Source of the DNA: Methylococcaceae bacterium
GTDB lineage: Bacteria; Pseudomonadota; Gammaproteobacteria; Methylococcales; Methylomonadaceae
Length of the DNA stretch: 15,334 bases
Direction of reading: 5' to 3'
NCBI GenBank assembly: GCA_021647145.1
Contig: JAKIVF010000087.1
Location: 1-15,334 of the forward strand
Shown here: positions 1-7,608 of the stretch, piece by piece
Numbering within the stretch: position 1 is the first letter of the stretch
Layout: the number at the start of each line of letters is the position of its first letter
Program-made: the position numbers and the translations under genes
The notes under the pieces: generated by a model
Database searches by the model: none
What the model saw: the letters and a program-made list of their open reading frames with translations, nothing else
Told to the model about the DNA's origin: nothing

Positions 1-221
1 TCAAAGAAGGAAAATTAAGTCAATACACCGCCTCATTAGCTGCTAACCTTTTAAGAAAAGGGGTGCAGTTTGATCTGGCTGGCGATATCAATGCAGGGTT
101 ATCAATCCATTTAGTGGATGATGCAATGGAAATAGATTTTACTGATGAGGCTGTCACTGCTTTATTGCTAGAGCATATTCAGCCTCGATTTAGGGCTTTA
201 TTACAAGGAATAGTAAAGTAA
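1..221 (+). CDS. V-type ATP synthase subunit E, C-terminal end (partial)
   Basis: This is the last 72 codons of a gene that begins before the window; the frame is open from base 3 to the TAA at 219-221. The peptide ends with DEAVTALLLEHIQPRFRALL followed by QGIVK, which matches the conserved C-terminus of bacterial/archaeal V-type ATPase subunit E, the peripheral-stalk subunit that links the A3B3 head to the membrane part. The identification is supported by the DUF2764 and subunit A genes downstream, since E, DUF2764, A is a known bacterial gene order. An unrelated gene (alanine dehydrogenase) separates it from those partners after an 83-bp gap. The family assignment comes from recalled motifs; only about a third of the protein is visible. 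Confidence 0.85.
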   Translation, partial: KEGKLSQYTASLAANLLRKGVQFDLAGDINAGLSIHLVDDAMEIDFTDEAVTALLLEHIQPRFRALLQGIVK

Positions 222-304
222 AGGGAAATTCTAGTAATTGATGCAACAAGCAGTAAAAATTTTGATTAAAAGTAAGATACTCTAAAACCGCTTACACTAA
301 AATA

Positions 305-1414
305 ATGAAAATCGGTGTACCAAAAGAAATCAAGAACAAAGAAGCAAGAGTTGCAATAACACCTGATGGTGTTACTAAATTAGTTCGGTTAGGAAATACT
401 GTTGTTATTGAAGAAAATGCAGGGTTTGATTCCGGATTTACAAATGAGCAATATAAAGACGCGGGTGCATTACTAGTTTCTACTGCAGAAGCATGGAATG
501 TAGATTTAGTTGTTAAGGTGAAAGAGCCTCAAAAGTCTGAGTACTCTTATCTTGATAAACAAATAGTCTTTACCTTTTTTCACTTGGCTGGTGTCGATAT
601 AAATCTAACTAAGGAGTTAGTAAAAAAAGGCACAACAGCTTTAGCCTATGAAACACTTGAAAATGCTAATGGACAATTACCTATTCTACAGCCAATGAGT
701 GCAATTGCAGGAAATATGTCCGTTTTGATGGGTGCGTATTATTTAGCTAGTTTTAATCAGGGAAAGGGGCTGCAATTAGGGGCAGTGCTTAATAAAACTT
801 ATGGAAAAGTAGTTGTTATAGGTGATGGTATAGTCGGGCAACATGCATCAAAGGTGGCCTCTGCTTTAGGCGCGCAGGTTTTTATTGCTGGGTTAGATGA
901 AATTAAATGGAAGAGTGAAAAAGGAAAACTATTACCACAGGTTAATTTTTTTATCTCGAATAAAGAGAACATTTCTCAGCAGATTATAGATGCAGACTTG
1001 GTAATTGGAGCAGTCTATTGCCGAGGAGCTAAAGCTCCTAAAATTGTGACCCAAAAAATGTTGAAGACAATGCAACCTGGCTCGGTTATTGTAGATGTCA
1101 GTATTGATCAGGGTGGTTGTTTTGAAACATCCAGCCCAACAACTCACATGGATCCCGTGTTCGTAAAATACGGAGTGATTCATTATTGTGTTTCTAATAT
1201 GCCTGGTGCATACCCTAAAACCTCAACTATCGCGCTAACTAATACAACCATAGAATATATAAAAGATATTGCTGAAAACGCACTAGATACCTTTATCAGT
1301 GATAAGGGAAAAATGAAAGCGATCAATGTTTATAAAGGTAATATAGTATCTAAAGAAGTAGCTCAGAACTTAGATTTATTAGAATTATTTAAGCCTATGG
1401 AAAGCTTTTATTAG
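305..1414 (+). CDS. ald: Alanine dehydrogenase
   Basis: This 369-residue protein has the usual full length of NAD-dependent L-alanine dehydrogenase, which interconverts alanine and pyruvate plus ammonia in the cytoplasm. The N-terminal substrate domain has the family opening KIGVPKEIKNKEARVAITP with Arg15, the Lys73 motif VKVKEP and His93 in FFHLAG. The NAD-binding Rossmann motif is GDGIVG at 173-178, keeping GxGxxG. Further hallmarks are the GAKAPK loop, VIVDVSIDQGG and SNMPGAYPKTST. It is somewhat divergent: the usual GAVLIPGAKAPK reads GAVYCRGAKAPK, and SNMPGAVPRTST reads SNMPGAYPKTST. No clear Shine-Dalgarno sequence precedes the ATG. The next gene starts two bases after the TAG stop, so it appears co-transcribed with the V-ATPase genes. 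Pyridine nucleotide transhydrogenase alpha is less likely given the length and motifs. Confidence 0.93.
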   Translation: MKIGVPKEIKNKEARVAITPDGVTKLVRLGNTVVIEENAGFDSGFTNEQYKDAGALLVSTAEAWNVDLVVKVKEPQKSEYSYLDKQIVFTFFHLAGVDINLTKELVKKGTTALAYETLENANGQLPILQPMSAIAGNMSVLMGAYYLASFNQGKGLQLGAVLNKTYGKVVVIGDGIVGQHASKVASALGAQVFIAGLDEIKWKSEKGKLLPQVNFFISNKENISQQIIDADLVIGAVYCRGAKAPKIVTQKMLKTMQPGSVIVDVSIDQGGCFETSSPTTHMDPVFVKYGVIHYCVSNMPGAYPKTSTIALTNTTIEYIKDIAENALDTFISDKGKMKAINVYKGNIVSKEVAQNLDLLELFKPMESFY

Positions 1415-1416
1415 TC

Positions 1417-2109
1417 ATGCTGCTTATGAGATATCCTACAAATTGTAAATATACCATGCTAGTCACTAGTTTACCGGCACATAAAAATAATTTATTTGAT
1501 GAAAAACAAATTCCACTTTCCAGAATACAGCTTAATAAACGATTAGCACTGTTAGATGAAAAAGATGCAACTGATTTATTGAAGATTGAACAACTATTAC
1601 ACTGGTCACATATAAAAAAAGATATTAATCAGATATTTGTAAACGAAACAATAAAATCTATCAACTCTATAAATAACGACTTTATTAAAAACATTATAAT
1701 TTGGCGACTAGAATTACGGATCATTCTGGCGGCATTAAGAATGAGGCATCAAGGACAGAAAACACCACCGGATAAAAAAATATTTGGCTTTGATTACTGG
1801 TATTTTATGATGACTAAATATTGGCATGAACCTGATTTAGGTTTAGCTAAGCAGTTACCATGGCTACCTAAAGTGAATGAGTTATTAGTAGCTAATAAAA
1901 GTTTACAATTAGAAAAATTCTTATTCCACGTAATTTGGGATCATTATCGTCAACTGAGTTTAGGACATTATTTTAATTTTGAAGCTGTTATTATTTATGT
2001 TCTCCGTTGGGATATTATCAATCGATTAGCCAGTTATAATAAAGAGAAAGCTATTCGGCACTTTAATGATTTAATTGATGCTCAATTAGAAGATAAAGTA
2101 ATATGGTAA
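1417..2109 (+). CDS. DUF2764 family protein of the V-type ATPase operon
   Basis: This 230-residue soluble protein resembles the DUF2764 family, which is found between the E and A genes in bacterial V-type ATPase operons. The family opening is visible as YTMLVTSLPAHK, then PLSRIQLNKRLALLDEKDA and LLKIEQLLHW. The rest is helical, with many Trp and Tyr residues. Its exact role is unknown to me; position suggests a subunit C-like or assembly role. Either ATG at 1417 or ATG at 1426 could be the start, since homology begins only near residue 12; the first is given because it lies two bases after the ald stop codon. The 3' end overlaps the subunit A gene by 7 bp, so the two are probably translationally coupled. 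Confidence 0.8.
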   Translation: MLLMRYPTNCKYTMLVTSLPAHKNNLFDEKQIPLSRIQLNKRLALLDEKDATDLLKIEQLLHWSHIKKDINQIFVNETIKSINSINNDFIKNIIIWRLELRIILAALRMRHQGQKTPPDKKIFGFDYWYFMMTKYWHEPDLGLAKQLPWLPKVNELLVANKSLQLEKFLFHVIWDHYRQLSLGHYFNFEAVIIYVLRWDIINRLASYNKEKAIRHFNDLIDAQLEDKVIW

Positions 2110-3917
2110 ATAAAGTCCAGGCAACCGCACGAGTAATCGCTGTTCAAGATGATATTGTTTCTATTGAGTCGATAGAAGATACGTCAATACCATTAACAAA
2201 AAATGAAGTTGTTTATATTTTACCTTCACGATCAACTACACAACATACTGAGCGATTAAAAGCTGAAGTCCTACGTATTCAGGGTAATACCGCTGATGCA
2301 CAAGTCTATGAAAGTACGATAGGTGTTGGTGTTGGTGATCCTGTTGAACAAACAGGGAAAATGCTTTCTGTAGAACTAGGGCCTGGATTGCTTGGTCAGG
2401 TTTATGATGGGTTGCAGAACCCGCTGGATGTGCTTGCTACTGATTTTGAGTTTTTCTTGCCTCGAGGAGTGGATTTACCTGCATTAGATGAAAATAGTAA
2501 ATGGACTTTTACCCCAAGCGTACAAACTGGAACAATTTTAAAAGCGAGTTCTGTAATTGGGTCAGTTGTAGAAAGAGGGTTTATGCATAAAATCATGTTG
2601 CCATTTAATCTACAAGGTGATGTTGAAGTTAGTTGGATTCAAGAAGGTATTGTAACCGTGACTGACCCAATAGCAAAAATCAGATCAAAACAAGGGAAAG
2701 AACAAGTTATTACCTTAATGCAAAAATGGCCTGTTCGTAAGCCGCTCCCTCAGCAATTGCTGAAAAAAAATATAGTTCAAAGACAGTATCCTTCTGAGCC
2801 TTTAATTACCCATCTTCGTTTAATTGATACTTTTTTTCCTATTGCAAAAGGAGGAACAGCTTGTATTCCTGGACCTTTTGGTGCAGGTAAAACAGTATTA
2901 CAGAACTTGATTTCAAGAAATTCTGATGTTGATATTGTGATTATTGTTGCATGTGGTGAAAGAGCAGGAGAGGTGGTTGAAACTATCACTGAATTACCCC
3001 AGATGACAGATCCTAAAACGGGTGGGTCATTAATGGATAGAACCATTATTATTTGTAACACATCATCTATGCCTGTTGCTGCACGCGAAGCTTCTATTTA
3101 TACTGGTATTACACTGGGTGAATACTATCGCCAAATGGGCTTAAATGTTTTATTACTGGCTGATTCTACATCACGCTGGGCGCAAGCAATGAGGGAAACA
3201 TCGGCTCGATTGGAAGAAATTCCTGGGGAAGAAGCTTTTCCTGCATATCTGGATTCTGCTATTAAAAGTATTTATGAGCGAGCTGGAGTGATTCATACCC
3301 TTGATAATTCAGAAGGCAGCTTAACCATGATTGGCACGGTTTCACCTGCTGGAGGGAATTTTGAAGAACCTGTTACTCAGTCAACATTAGGTACGGTTAA
3401 AACTTTCTTAGGGTTAAGTGCAGATAGAGCCTATAAACGTTTTTATCCAGCGGTAGACCCTTTATTATCGTGGTCTAGATACAGTGAACAACTAAGTAAT
3501 TGGTATGCAAAAGAGCAGGATGCAGACTGGACAGAGAATGTTAATTCCATGCTGCAATTATTAAAACAGGGTGAAAATATATACCAGATGATTCAGGTTG
3601 CAGGTGAAGAGGGCATATCATTGGAAGATTATGTTATTTACCAGCAGGCACTATTTTTAGATATGGTTTATTTGCAACAAGATGCTTTTGATGAAGTGGA
3701 TGTTTCTGTTTCTATGGATAGGCAAAAACAGAATTTTAAACGAATTATTCAGCTGGTTAATATTGAGTATCAATTTATAAATCAAGAACAGGCAAGAACA
3801 TTTTTTATCAAATTGACAGGGCTGTTTAAAAATTTGAATTATGCTAAATTTGAATCGATTAAATATAAAGAGTTAGTAGATAAAATTAAAAAACTAGCTG
3901 ATTTAATAGAGAAATAA
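2103..3917 (+). CDS. V-type ATP synthase catalytic subunit A
   Basis: This 604-residue protein is a full-length V/A-type ATPase catalytic subunit A (ntpA/atpA type), which hydrolyses or makes ATP in the A3B3 head. The N-terminal beta-barrel (about 1-75) is followed by the A-specific insertion (about 110-190), the P-loop GPFGAGKT at 257-264, CGERAGEV with the likely catalytic Glu286, and the Walker B strand LLLAD at 350-354 leading into STSRWAQAMRE. The P-loop reads GPFGAGKT and the catalytic loop GERAGEV, where many family members have GxFGCGKT and GERGNE; both retain the key Lys, Thr and Glu. Its start overlaps the DUF2764 gene. The stop TAA lies inside the left arm of a fold-back element. 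No subunit B, D, I or K gene follows, so the window does not encode a complete enzyme. Confidence 0.95.
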   Translation: MVNKVQATARVIAVQDDIVSIESIEDTSIPLTKNEVVYILPSRSTTQHTERLKAEVLRIQGNTADAQVYESTIGVGVGDPVEQTGKMLSVELGPGLLGQVYDGLQNPLDVLATDFEFFLPRGVDLPALDENSKWTFTPSVQTGTILKASSVIGSVVERGFMHKIMLPFNLQGDVEVSWIQEGIVTVTDPIAKIRSKQGKEQVITLMQKWPVRKPLPQQLLKKNIVQRQYPSEPLITHLRLIDTFFPIAKGGTACIPGPFGAGKTVLQNLISRNSDVDIVIIVACGERAGEVVETITELPQMTDPKTGGSLMDRTIIICNTSSMPVAAREASIYTGITLGEYYRQMGLNVLLLADSTSRWAQAMRETSARLEEIPGEEAFPAYLDSAIKSIYERAGVIHTLDNSEGSLTMIGTVSPAGGNFEEPVTQSTLGTVKTFLGLSADRAYKRFYPAVDPLLSWSRYSEQLSNWYAKEQDADWTENVNSMLQLLKQGENIYQMIQVAGEEGISLEDYVIYQQALFLDMVYLQQDAFDEVDVSVSMDRQKQNFKRIIQLVNIEYQFINQEQARTFFIKLTGLFKNLNYAKFESIKYKELVDKIKKLADLIEK

Positions 3918-4051
3918 ATAACCCCATTTTGCGTAAAATTTTTGTTCGTCTTAGATTTTGTTGCGAAAGACATATAGCACAGGCTATGCAACCACAGCAA
4001 CAAAACCTAAGGCGGAGAAAAAGGCAAACAAGGTGGGTGGGTTATTTATTT
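3912..4051. repeat. Fold-back (imperfect inverted repeat) element
   Basis: The outer 13 bases of each side (3912-3924 and 4039-4051) are perfect inverse complements, AAATAAATAACCC against GGGTTATTTATTT. The arms continue imperfectly inward to a second perfect block, TTTTGTTGC (3956-3964) against GCAACAAAA (3997-4005), with a small ATAGC/GCTAT hairpin in the centre. The whole 140 bp can fold into one long stem. It begins within the last codons of the subunit A gene and includes its stop codon, and it ends just before the stop of the convergent antiporter gene. It could be a MITE-like repeat, a bidirectional terminator, or both. No U-tract typical of an intrinsic terminator is obvious, and copies elsewhere in the genome cannot be seen here. 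Confidence 0.6.
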
Positions 4052-4072
4052 TCTGTTGCCTAAAAGATGAGT

Positions 4073-5806
4073 TTAATGTTTTAACTCTCCCATGACTACT
4101 TTATGATCTGTTACTTTCTGTACAACATCTTCATAATAGTCATTTCTAAATTCGGTAATAGCTTTTTTTGCATTGGCTTGGTTAATTCCACTTCCCAATA
4201 AAATTTCTTCGGTTAAACGTAAACTAATTTCTAAGGTTTCTGATACCGTTGATGTGACTCCCTGGCTTATTAAATCAGCACAATGTTGTCTGTCTATAGC
4301 ACGAGCATGAATTGGTAAGTCTGGGTAATATTGCCGCATTAAAGGGATCATTCGATCAATTTTTTTAGCATCATCTAAGACAACAACTATCATCTTTGCA
4401 TGACTAGCACCCGCAGCACGTAATACTTTTATATTGCTAGCATCACCATAAAAAACTGGAAAACCTTGAGCTTGAGCGGCTTTAACACGCTCTTGACTCA
4501 TTTCAATTGCTATATATGGAACATCAGCAGTTGATAAAATTGCACCAATTCGGGCACCAACCCGACCAAAACCAGCTAAAATTATATGCTCTTGAGCTAC
4601 ATCATCCCATTCGTCGCAACAGTCTTCATTTGGTAATTCAGGTTTATGAAACTTAGTTAATAAAATATTTGATATTTTTACAACAAAAGGAGTAAACACC
4701 ATGCTTAAGGTGATGATTAATGTCAAAATTTGGCTAGTATTCGGCTCTAATACGCCTGAGGTTGAAGCAAACCCAAACATAACAAAACCAAACTCCCCGC
4801 TTTGTGATAGTAAAACACTTGCTTGAGTTGCATTATTATGACTGGCACCTGAGAACCGTATCAGTAAATAAATAACGGATGCTTTAATAATCATTAAAAG
4901 GAGAGTTAAATAAATGATGAAATCATATTTTTTTAAAAATAGATCAAAATCAATACTCATGCCAACAGTCATAAAGAATAAGCCAAGTAATATTCCACGA
5001 AAGGGTAAAATATCAGCTTCGATTTGATGTCGATAATGTGATTCTGCTAACATTAAACCTGCTAAAAAAGCACCTAAAGCCATGGATAAACCGATGTATT
5101 CCATAATCCAGGCGACACCTAGTACCAGTAATACGGCAACGGCAATAAAAACCTCTGGGTCTTGGCTTGCAACGATTTTACCTAAAATAGGATTAAGCAG
5201 ATAACGACCAACTAATAATAAAATGATAATGGCTGAGATAGCATAAAATAGATTTAACCCTAACTCCGTAGCATAGACTTCTCCACCAGAAAACATTGAA
5301 ACTAATGCGAGCAAAGGCACTACCGCTAAATCCTGAAATAATAAAACGGAAAATGACATTCGACCCATAGTGGTGGAAATACCACCTCGTTCAGCTAATA
5401 AATTTAGACAAAATGCTGTTGATGATAAGGCTAGGCCAAAACCAATAATAATGGATTCATTTATCGAAACACCCAACCATATTGAAATGCTAAAAAATAT
5501 TGCTGCCGTAATTAAGAGTTGCCCTGACCCTAGGCCGAGAACCAGTTTGCGCATTTGCCAGAGTTTCTCTGGTTTTAATTCAATACCTAAAACAAAGAGC
5601 AAAAAGATGACACCAAACTCGGCTAAGTGTCGAATTTCGTCCACCTCTGTGATAATACTTAATGCCCAAGGCCCAAGAATTACCCCTGCCGTTAGATAGC
5701 CTAGAATAGCGCCTAACCGAATAGCATGAAAGACTGGGACTACTGTTACTGTCGCTAATAATATTGCTAATATATCTATTAAATAGTTAGATCCTGTTTC
5801 GGTCAT
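4073..5806 (-). CDS. CPA2-family monovalent cation/proton antiporter (KefB/KefC-like)
   Basis: This 577-residue inner-membrane protein has about 12 hydrophobic segments over residues 8-385, followed by a cytosolic TrkA-N (RCK) nucleotide-binding domain at about 405-525. The membrane part has the KefB/KefC signatures LGYLTAGVILGPWAL, FLLFVLGIELKPE and LLFQDLAVVPLL, with the conserved Asp159 in FQDLA. The Rossmann motif GFGRVG lies at 412-417, followed by VFYGDASNIKVLRAAG. It probably exchanges K+ or Na+ for protons, with NAD(H) sensed by the RCK domain. It is shorter than KefC (about 620 residues), and I did not identify the glutathione-gating features, so substrate and gating are open. It stands alone, 122 bp downstream of the cyd-operon tail on the same strand. 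Confidence 0.9.
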   Translation of the reverse strand: MTETGSNYLIDILAILLATVTVVPVFHAIRLGAILGYLTAGVILGPWALSIITEVDEIRHLAEFGVIFLLFVLGIELKPEKLWQMRKLVLGLGSGQLLITAAIFFSISIWLGVSINESIIIGFGLALSSTAFCLNLLAERGGISTTMGRMSFSVLLFQDLAVVPLLALVSMFSGGEVYATELGLNLFYAISAIIILLLVGRYLLNPILGKIVASQDPEVFIAVAVLLVLGVAWIMEYIGLSMALGAFLAGLMLAESHYRHQIEADILPFRGILLGLFFMTVGMSIDFDLFLKKYDFIIYLTLLLMIIKASVIYLLIRFSGASHNNATQASVLLSQSGEFGFVMFGFASTSGVLEPNTSQILTLIITLSMVFTPFVVKISNILLTKFHKPELPNEDCCDEWDDVAQEHIILAGFGRVGARIGAILSTADVPYIAIEMSQERVKAAQAQGFPVFYGDASNIKVLRAAGASHAKMIVVVLDDAKKIDRMIPLMRQYYPDLPIHARAIDRQHCADLISQGVTSTVSETLEISLRLTEEILLGSGINQANAKKAITEFRNDYYEDVVQKVTDHKVVMGELKH

Positions 5807-5928
5807 ATTAAATTAATTTCTGGAAATGAGGATAGATGTCTTAACAAGGATAACAGAGGGCGTGATTAAAAGTGAAGTAAACCATTAAGCAGCTATTTTT
5901 TTTGAGAAAGCTCAGAGTTAAAGAGCCA

Positions 5929-6468
5929 TTAAGTGCTCTTAATCAATCTTAACGTACGTTTTGGAAATTGTTGCTCATCGCTGCTGTCTTTCAGTGATAA
6001 ATCCAGCGTGTCTTCATGCACTGCAGTCATCAATTCAATTAATTTTGCTTCATGTTTTAGCTTTTCCTGAATATCCTCACACTCCCACATTTGATTTAAT
6101 ACTTGTTTAGCGTGGTGATGGATCATTAAGGAAACAGCACTTGGGAGGTGCGAATAACTTTTTTGTATTAATGACTTTAATTGGTCTATAGAATCAAGAA
6201 ATTGTTTATAATCTCTTAGCTGTTGTTCTGATTGGGCTTTAAGCATTGATATATCGGTTGCATGGATCTGCTTCATTTTTATAAGTTCGTGCTCAAATTG
6301 TGCTTGACGTTTTTTGAGGTCAGCTTGTAATGATAGTTTTTCCTGCGCCTTAGTATTTTTTAATAATTGAATCTCATTATGTTTTTCTTGTTGCCAACGT
6401 AAATTGCCAGATTTGACTGCATTGAACAGGTTAATAAAAAAAGAACCAATACTAGAGCCGCTTATCAT
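5929..6468 (-). CDS. Hypothetical coiled-coil protein, last gene of the cyd operon
   Basis: I do not recognise a family for this 179-residue protein. It begins with a short hydrophobic or amphipathic stretch (SSIGSFFINLFNAV), which is not a convincing full membrane helix. A long charged, heptad-like helical region rich in Lys, Glu and Gln follows at about 25-103, consistent with a coiled coil. The C-terminal half is helical with an HHHAK motif near 117-121 and ends in a basic tail. The ATG overlaps the stop of the preceding gene as ATGA, which indicates translational coupling and supports it being real. Its place at the end of a cytochrome bd operon suggests a role with the oxidase or with the CydX-GGDEF fusion protein; this is inference only. 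Confidence 0.7.
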   Translation of the reverse strand: MISGSSIGSFFINLFNAVKSGNLRWQQEKHNEIQLLKNTKAQEKLSLQADLKKRQAQFEHELIKMKQIHATDISMLKAQSEQQLRDYKQFLDSIDQLKSLIQKSYSHLPSAVSLMIHHHAKQVLNQMWECEDIQEKLKHEAKLIELMTAVHEDTLDLSLKDSSDEQQFPKRTLRLIKST

Positions 6469-6965
6469 TGTTTATCGTTTTGAAGGTATTCAGAGTTTTG
6501 TTGTAAATAAGGCAGGTTAGTTTGCTGAGAGGATAACTGTAAATTTATTTTAATAAGTCCTTCCATATCTAACTGTTTTACACATTGTTTAATCGCGCGT
6601 TTTGTTGTTCGTTGAATTTCAGGAGAAAGACGAGCGCGACAACTCATTAATCGTTTACGAGTATCTTTAGCTAAATGACGCAAATGGGCTTTAGTGTTGG
6701 CATTATAGAGCGATTGTTGTTGTGTGACTGTTTTCTGTTGAAATTGTTGTTTTTTGTTTCGGTGTTTTTTTTTCAGAGCTTGATTTTTTCGTATAAAGCT
6801 CAAATTTTGCTTTCGAATGCGCTCTTTTATTGATAACAAATAGTAAAGTATTTGTAGTGTTTTTTTACTCACAAAGGAGATGAGTACCGTTCCCATGAGG
6901 CTGAGTGCTATATAGAGAACTAACATTAAAATGAGCCCGGCAACTAACCCTAAAACAGCCATCAT
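6465..6965 (-). CDS. Hypothetical basic single-pass membrane protein in the cyd operon
   Basis: This 166-residue protein has a strong hydrophobic segment at about 3-32, which would anchor it in the inner membrane. A very basic, Gln-rich helical region (about 47-85, with KKKHRNKKQQFQQK) and a further cationic helical part containing two Cys follow. No known family was recognised; it is not YbgE, which commonly follows cydX in enterobacteria. The ATG directly follows the TAA of the CydX-GGDEF gene with no gap, no Shine-Dalgarno sequence is visible, and a second ATG follows at once, so translation probably depends on coupling. Its 3' end overlaps the next gene by 4 bp. The basic tail could contact lipid headgroups, nucleic acid or an acidic partner; none of these is shown. 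Confidence 0.7.
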   Translation of the reverse strand: MMAVLGLVAGLILMLVLYIALSLMGTVLISFVSKKTLQILYYLLSIKERIRKQNLSFIRKNQALKKKHRNKKQQFQQKTVTQQQSLYNANTKAHLRHLAKDTRKRLMSCRARLSPEIQRTTKRAIKQCVKQLDMEGLIKINLQLSSQQTNLPYLQQNSEYLQNDKQ

Positions 6966-7595
6966 TTAAGATGGCACAATGGCTTGGTCACAATAAAACC
7001 CATTTTTCTCATGCTTTTGGGCTTGTTTTACTGCGTTGTCTGTTGATTGCAAGATTGATTTTATTTGTTCCTGACAATTTTCATCATCACCACAAGTTAA
7101 CTGAGTAGGATATTCTGCTAATCCAATGCTAATAATTGACTCATTATTAGAGATAATTTTTTGATTTAATACATTTTCACAAATATGTTGAGCTGTTGTC
7201 TCTGCCGCATCAATTGTTGAATAGCCTAAGATAACAGCAAAGGTAGCTGCATCATAACGAGCGATTGAATCGTCTGTAGAATTGGTTTCATGTTTAATAA
7301 TATCAGCGACTTTTATCACCATTTGCTCAACATCCTCATTCCCAGTACTTTCTACTAAAGATTTATGAGCATCTAAGCTGATTAACATTAATATAAAAGG
7401 TGATGCTTCATTTTTATAATGCTCAATTCTTTCTTCAAGAACCGATAAAAACTCAACCCGTGTTGGTAGTTTTGTTAACGGGTCAAGGGTAATAGATTTT
7501 TGATCTAGTCCTTCTTGTGCTTCTAGCCACAAAACATTGATAATGCCAAATGCACAAGCAAGCAACACTCCTAATATCCAAGTAAAATACCACAT
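6966..7595 (-). CDS. cydX: CydX-GGDEF fusion: bd oxidase small subunit joined to a degenerate GGDEF domain
   Basis: Residues 1-29 are a clear CydX: MWYFTWILGVLLACAFG aligns with E. coli CydX without gaps, keeping Tyr3, Trp6, Gly9, Ala13, Gly17 and Glu25. Normal CydX is only about 37 residues, a single helix that stabilises the CydAB haem site. Here a short linker leads into a GGDEF-fold domain at 38-195, recognised from DPLTKLPTRVEFL at the start, ISLDAHKS and SIGLAEYP. The signature GGDEF is replaced by DAATF at 115-119, and no RxxD inhibitory site precedes it, so cyclase activity is unlikely. The ATG at 7595 is chosen because the CydX homology begins exactly there, an AGGGAG-like ribosome site lies 5 bases before it, and it follows the cydB stop by 13 bases. 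An upstream ATG at 7634 would add 13 unrelated residues overlapping cydB. Confidence 0.9.
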   Translation of the reverse strand: MWYFTWILGVLLACAFGIINVLWLEAQEGLDQKSITLDPLTKLPTRVEFLSVLEERIEHYKNEASPFILMLISLDAHKSLVESTGNEDVEQMVIKVADIIKHETNSTDDSIARYDAATFAVILGYSTIDAAETTAQHICENVLNQKIISNNESIISIGLAEYPTQLTCGDDENCQEQIKSILQSTDNAVKQAQKHEKNGFYCDQAIVPS

Positions 7596-7600
7596 GTTAG

Positions 7601-7606
7601 TCTCCC
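7601..7606 (-). promoter_or_regulatory. Ribosome binding site of the CydX-GGDEF gene
   Basis: On the minus strand GGGAGA lies 5 bases before the ATG at 7595, in the short gap after the cydB stop. It decides the start in favour of MWYF, the canonical CydX N-terminus, over the in-frame ATG at 7634. Confidence 0.75.
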
Positions 7607-7608
7607 TA

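Noticed and set aside
932..1183. Minus-strand open frame of 83 codons inside ald
   Set aside because: It lies wholly within the well-supported ald gene, and its translation shows no recognisable domain.
5370..5699. Plus-strand open frame of 109 codons inside the antiporter gene
   Set aside because: It is antisense to conserved membrane segments of the antiporter, and its peptide looks like reverse-strand noise.
5921..5940. AAGAGC/GCTCTT hairpin at the end of the cyd operon as a terminator
   Set aside because: The stem is only 6 bp, overlaps the stop codon region and has no following U-tract on the minus strand.
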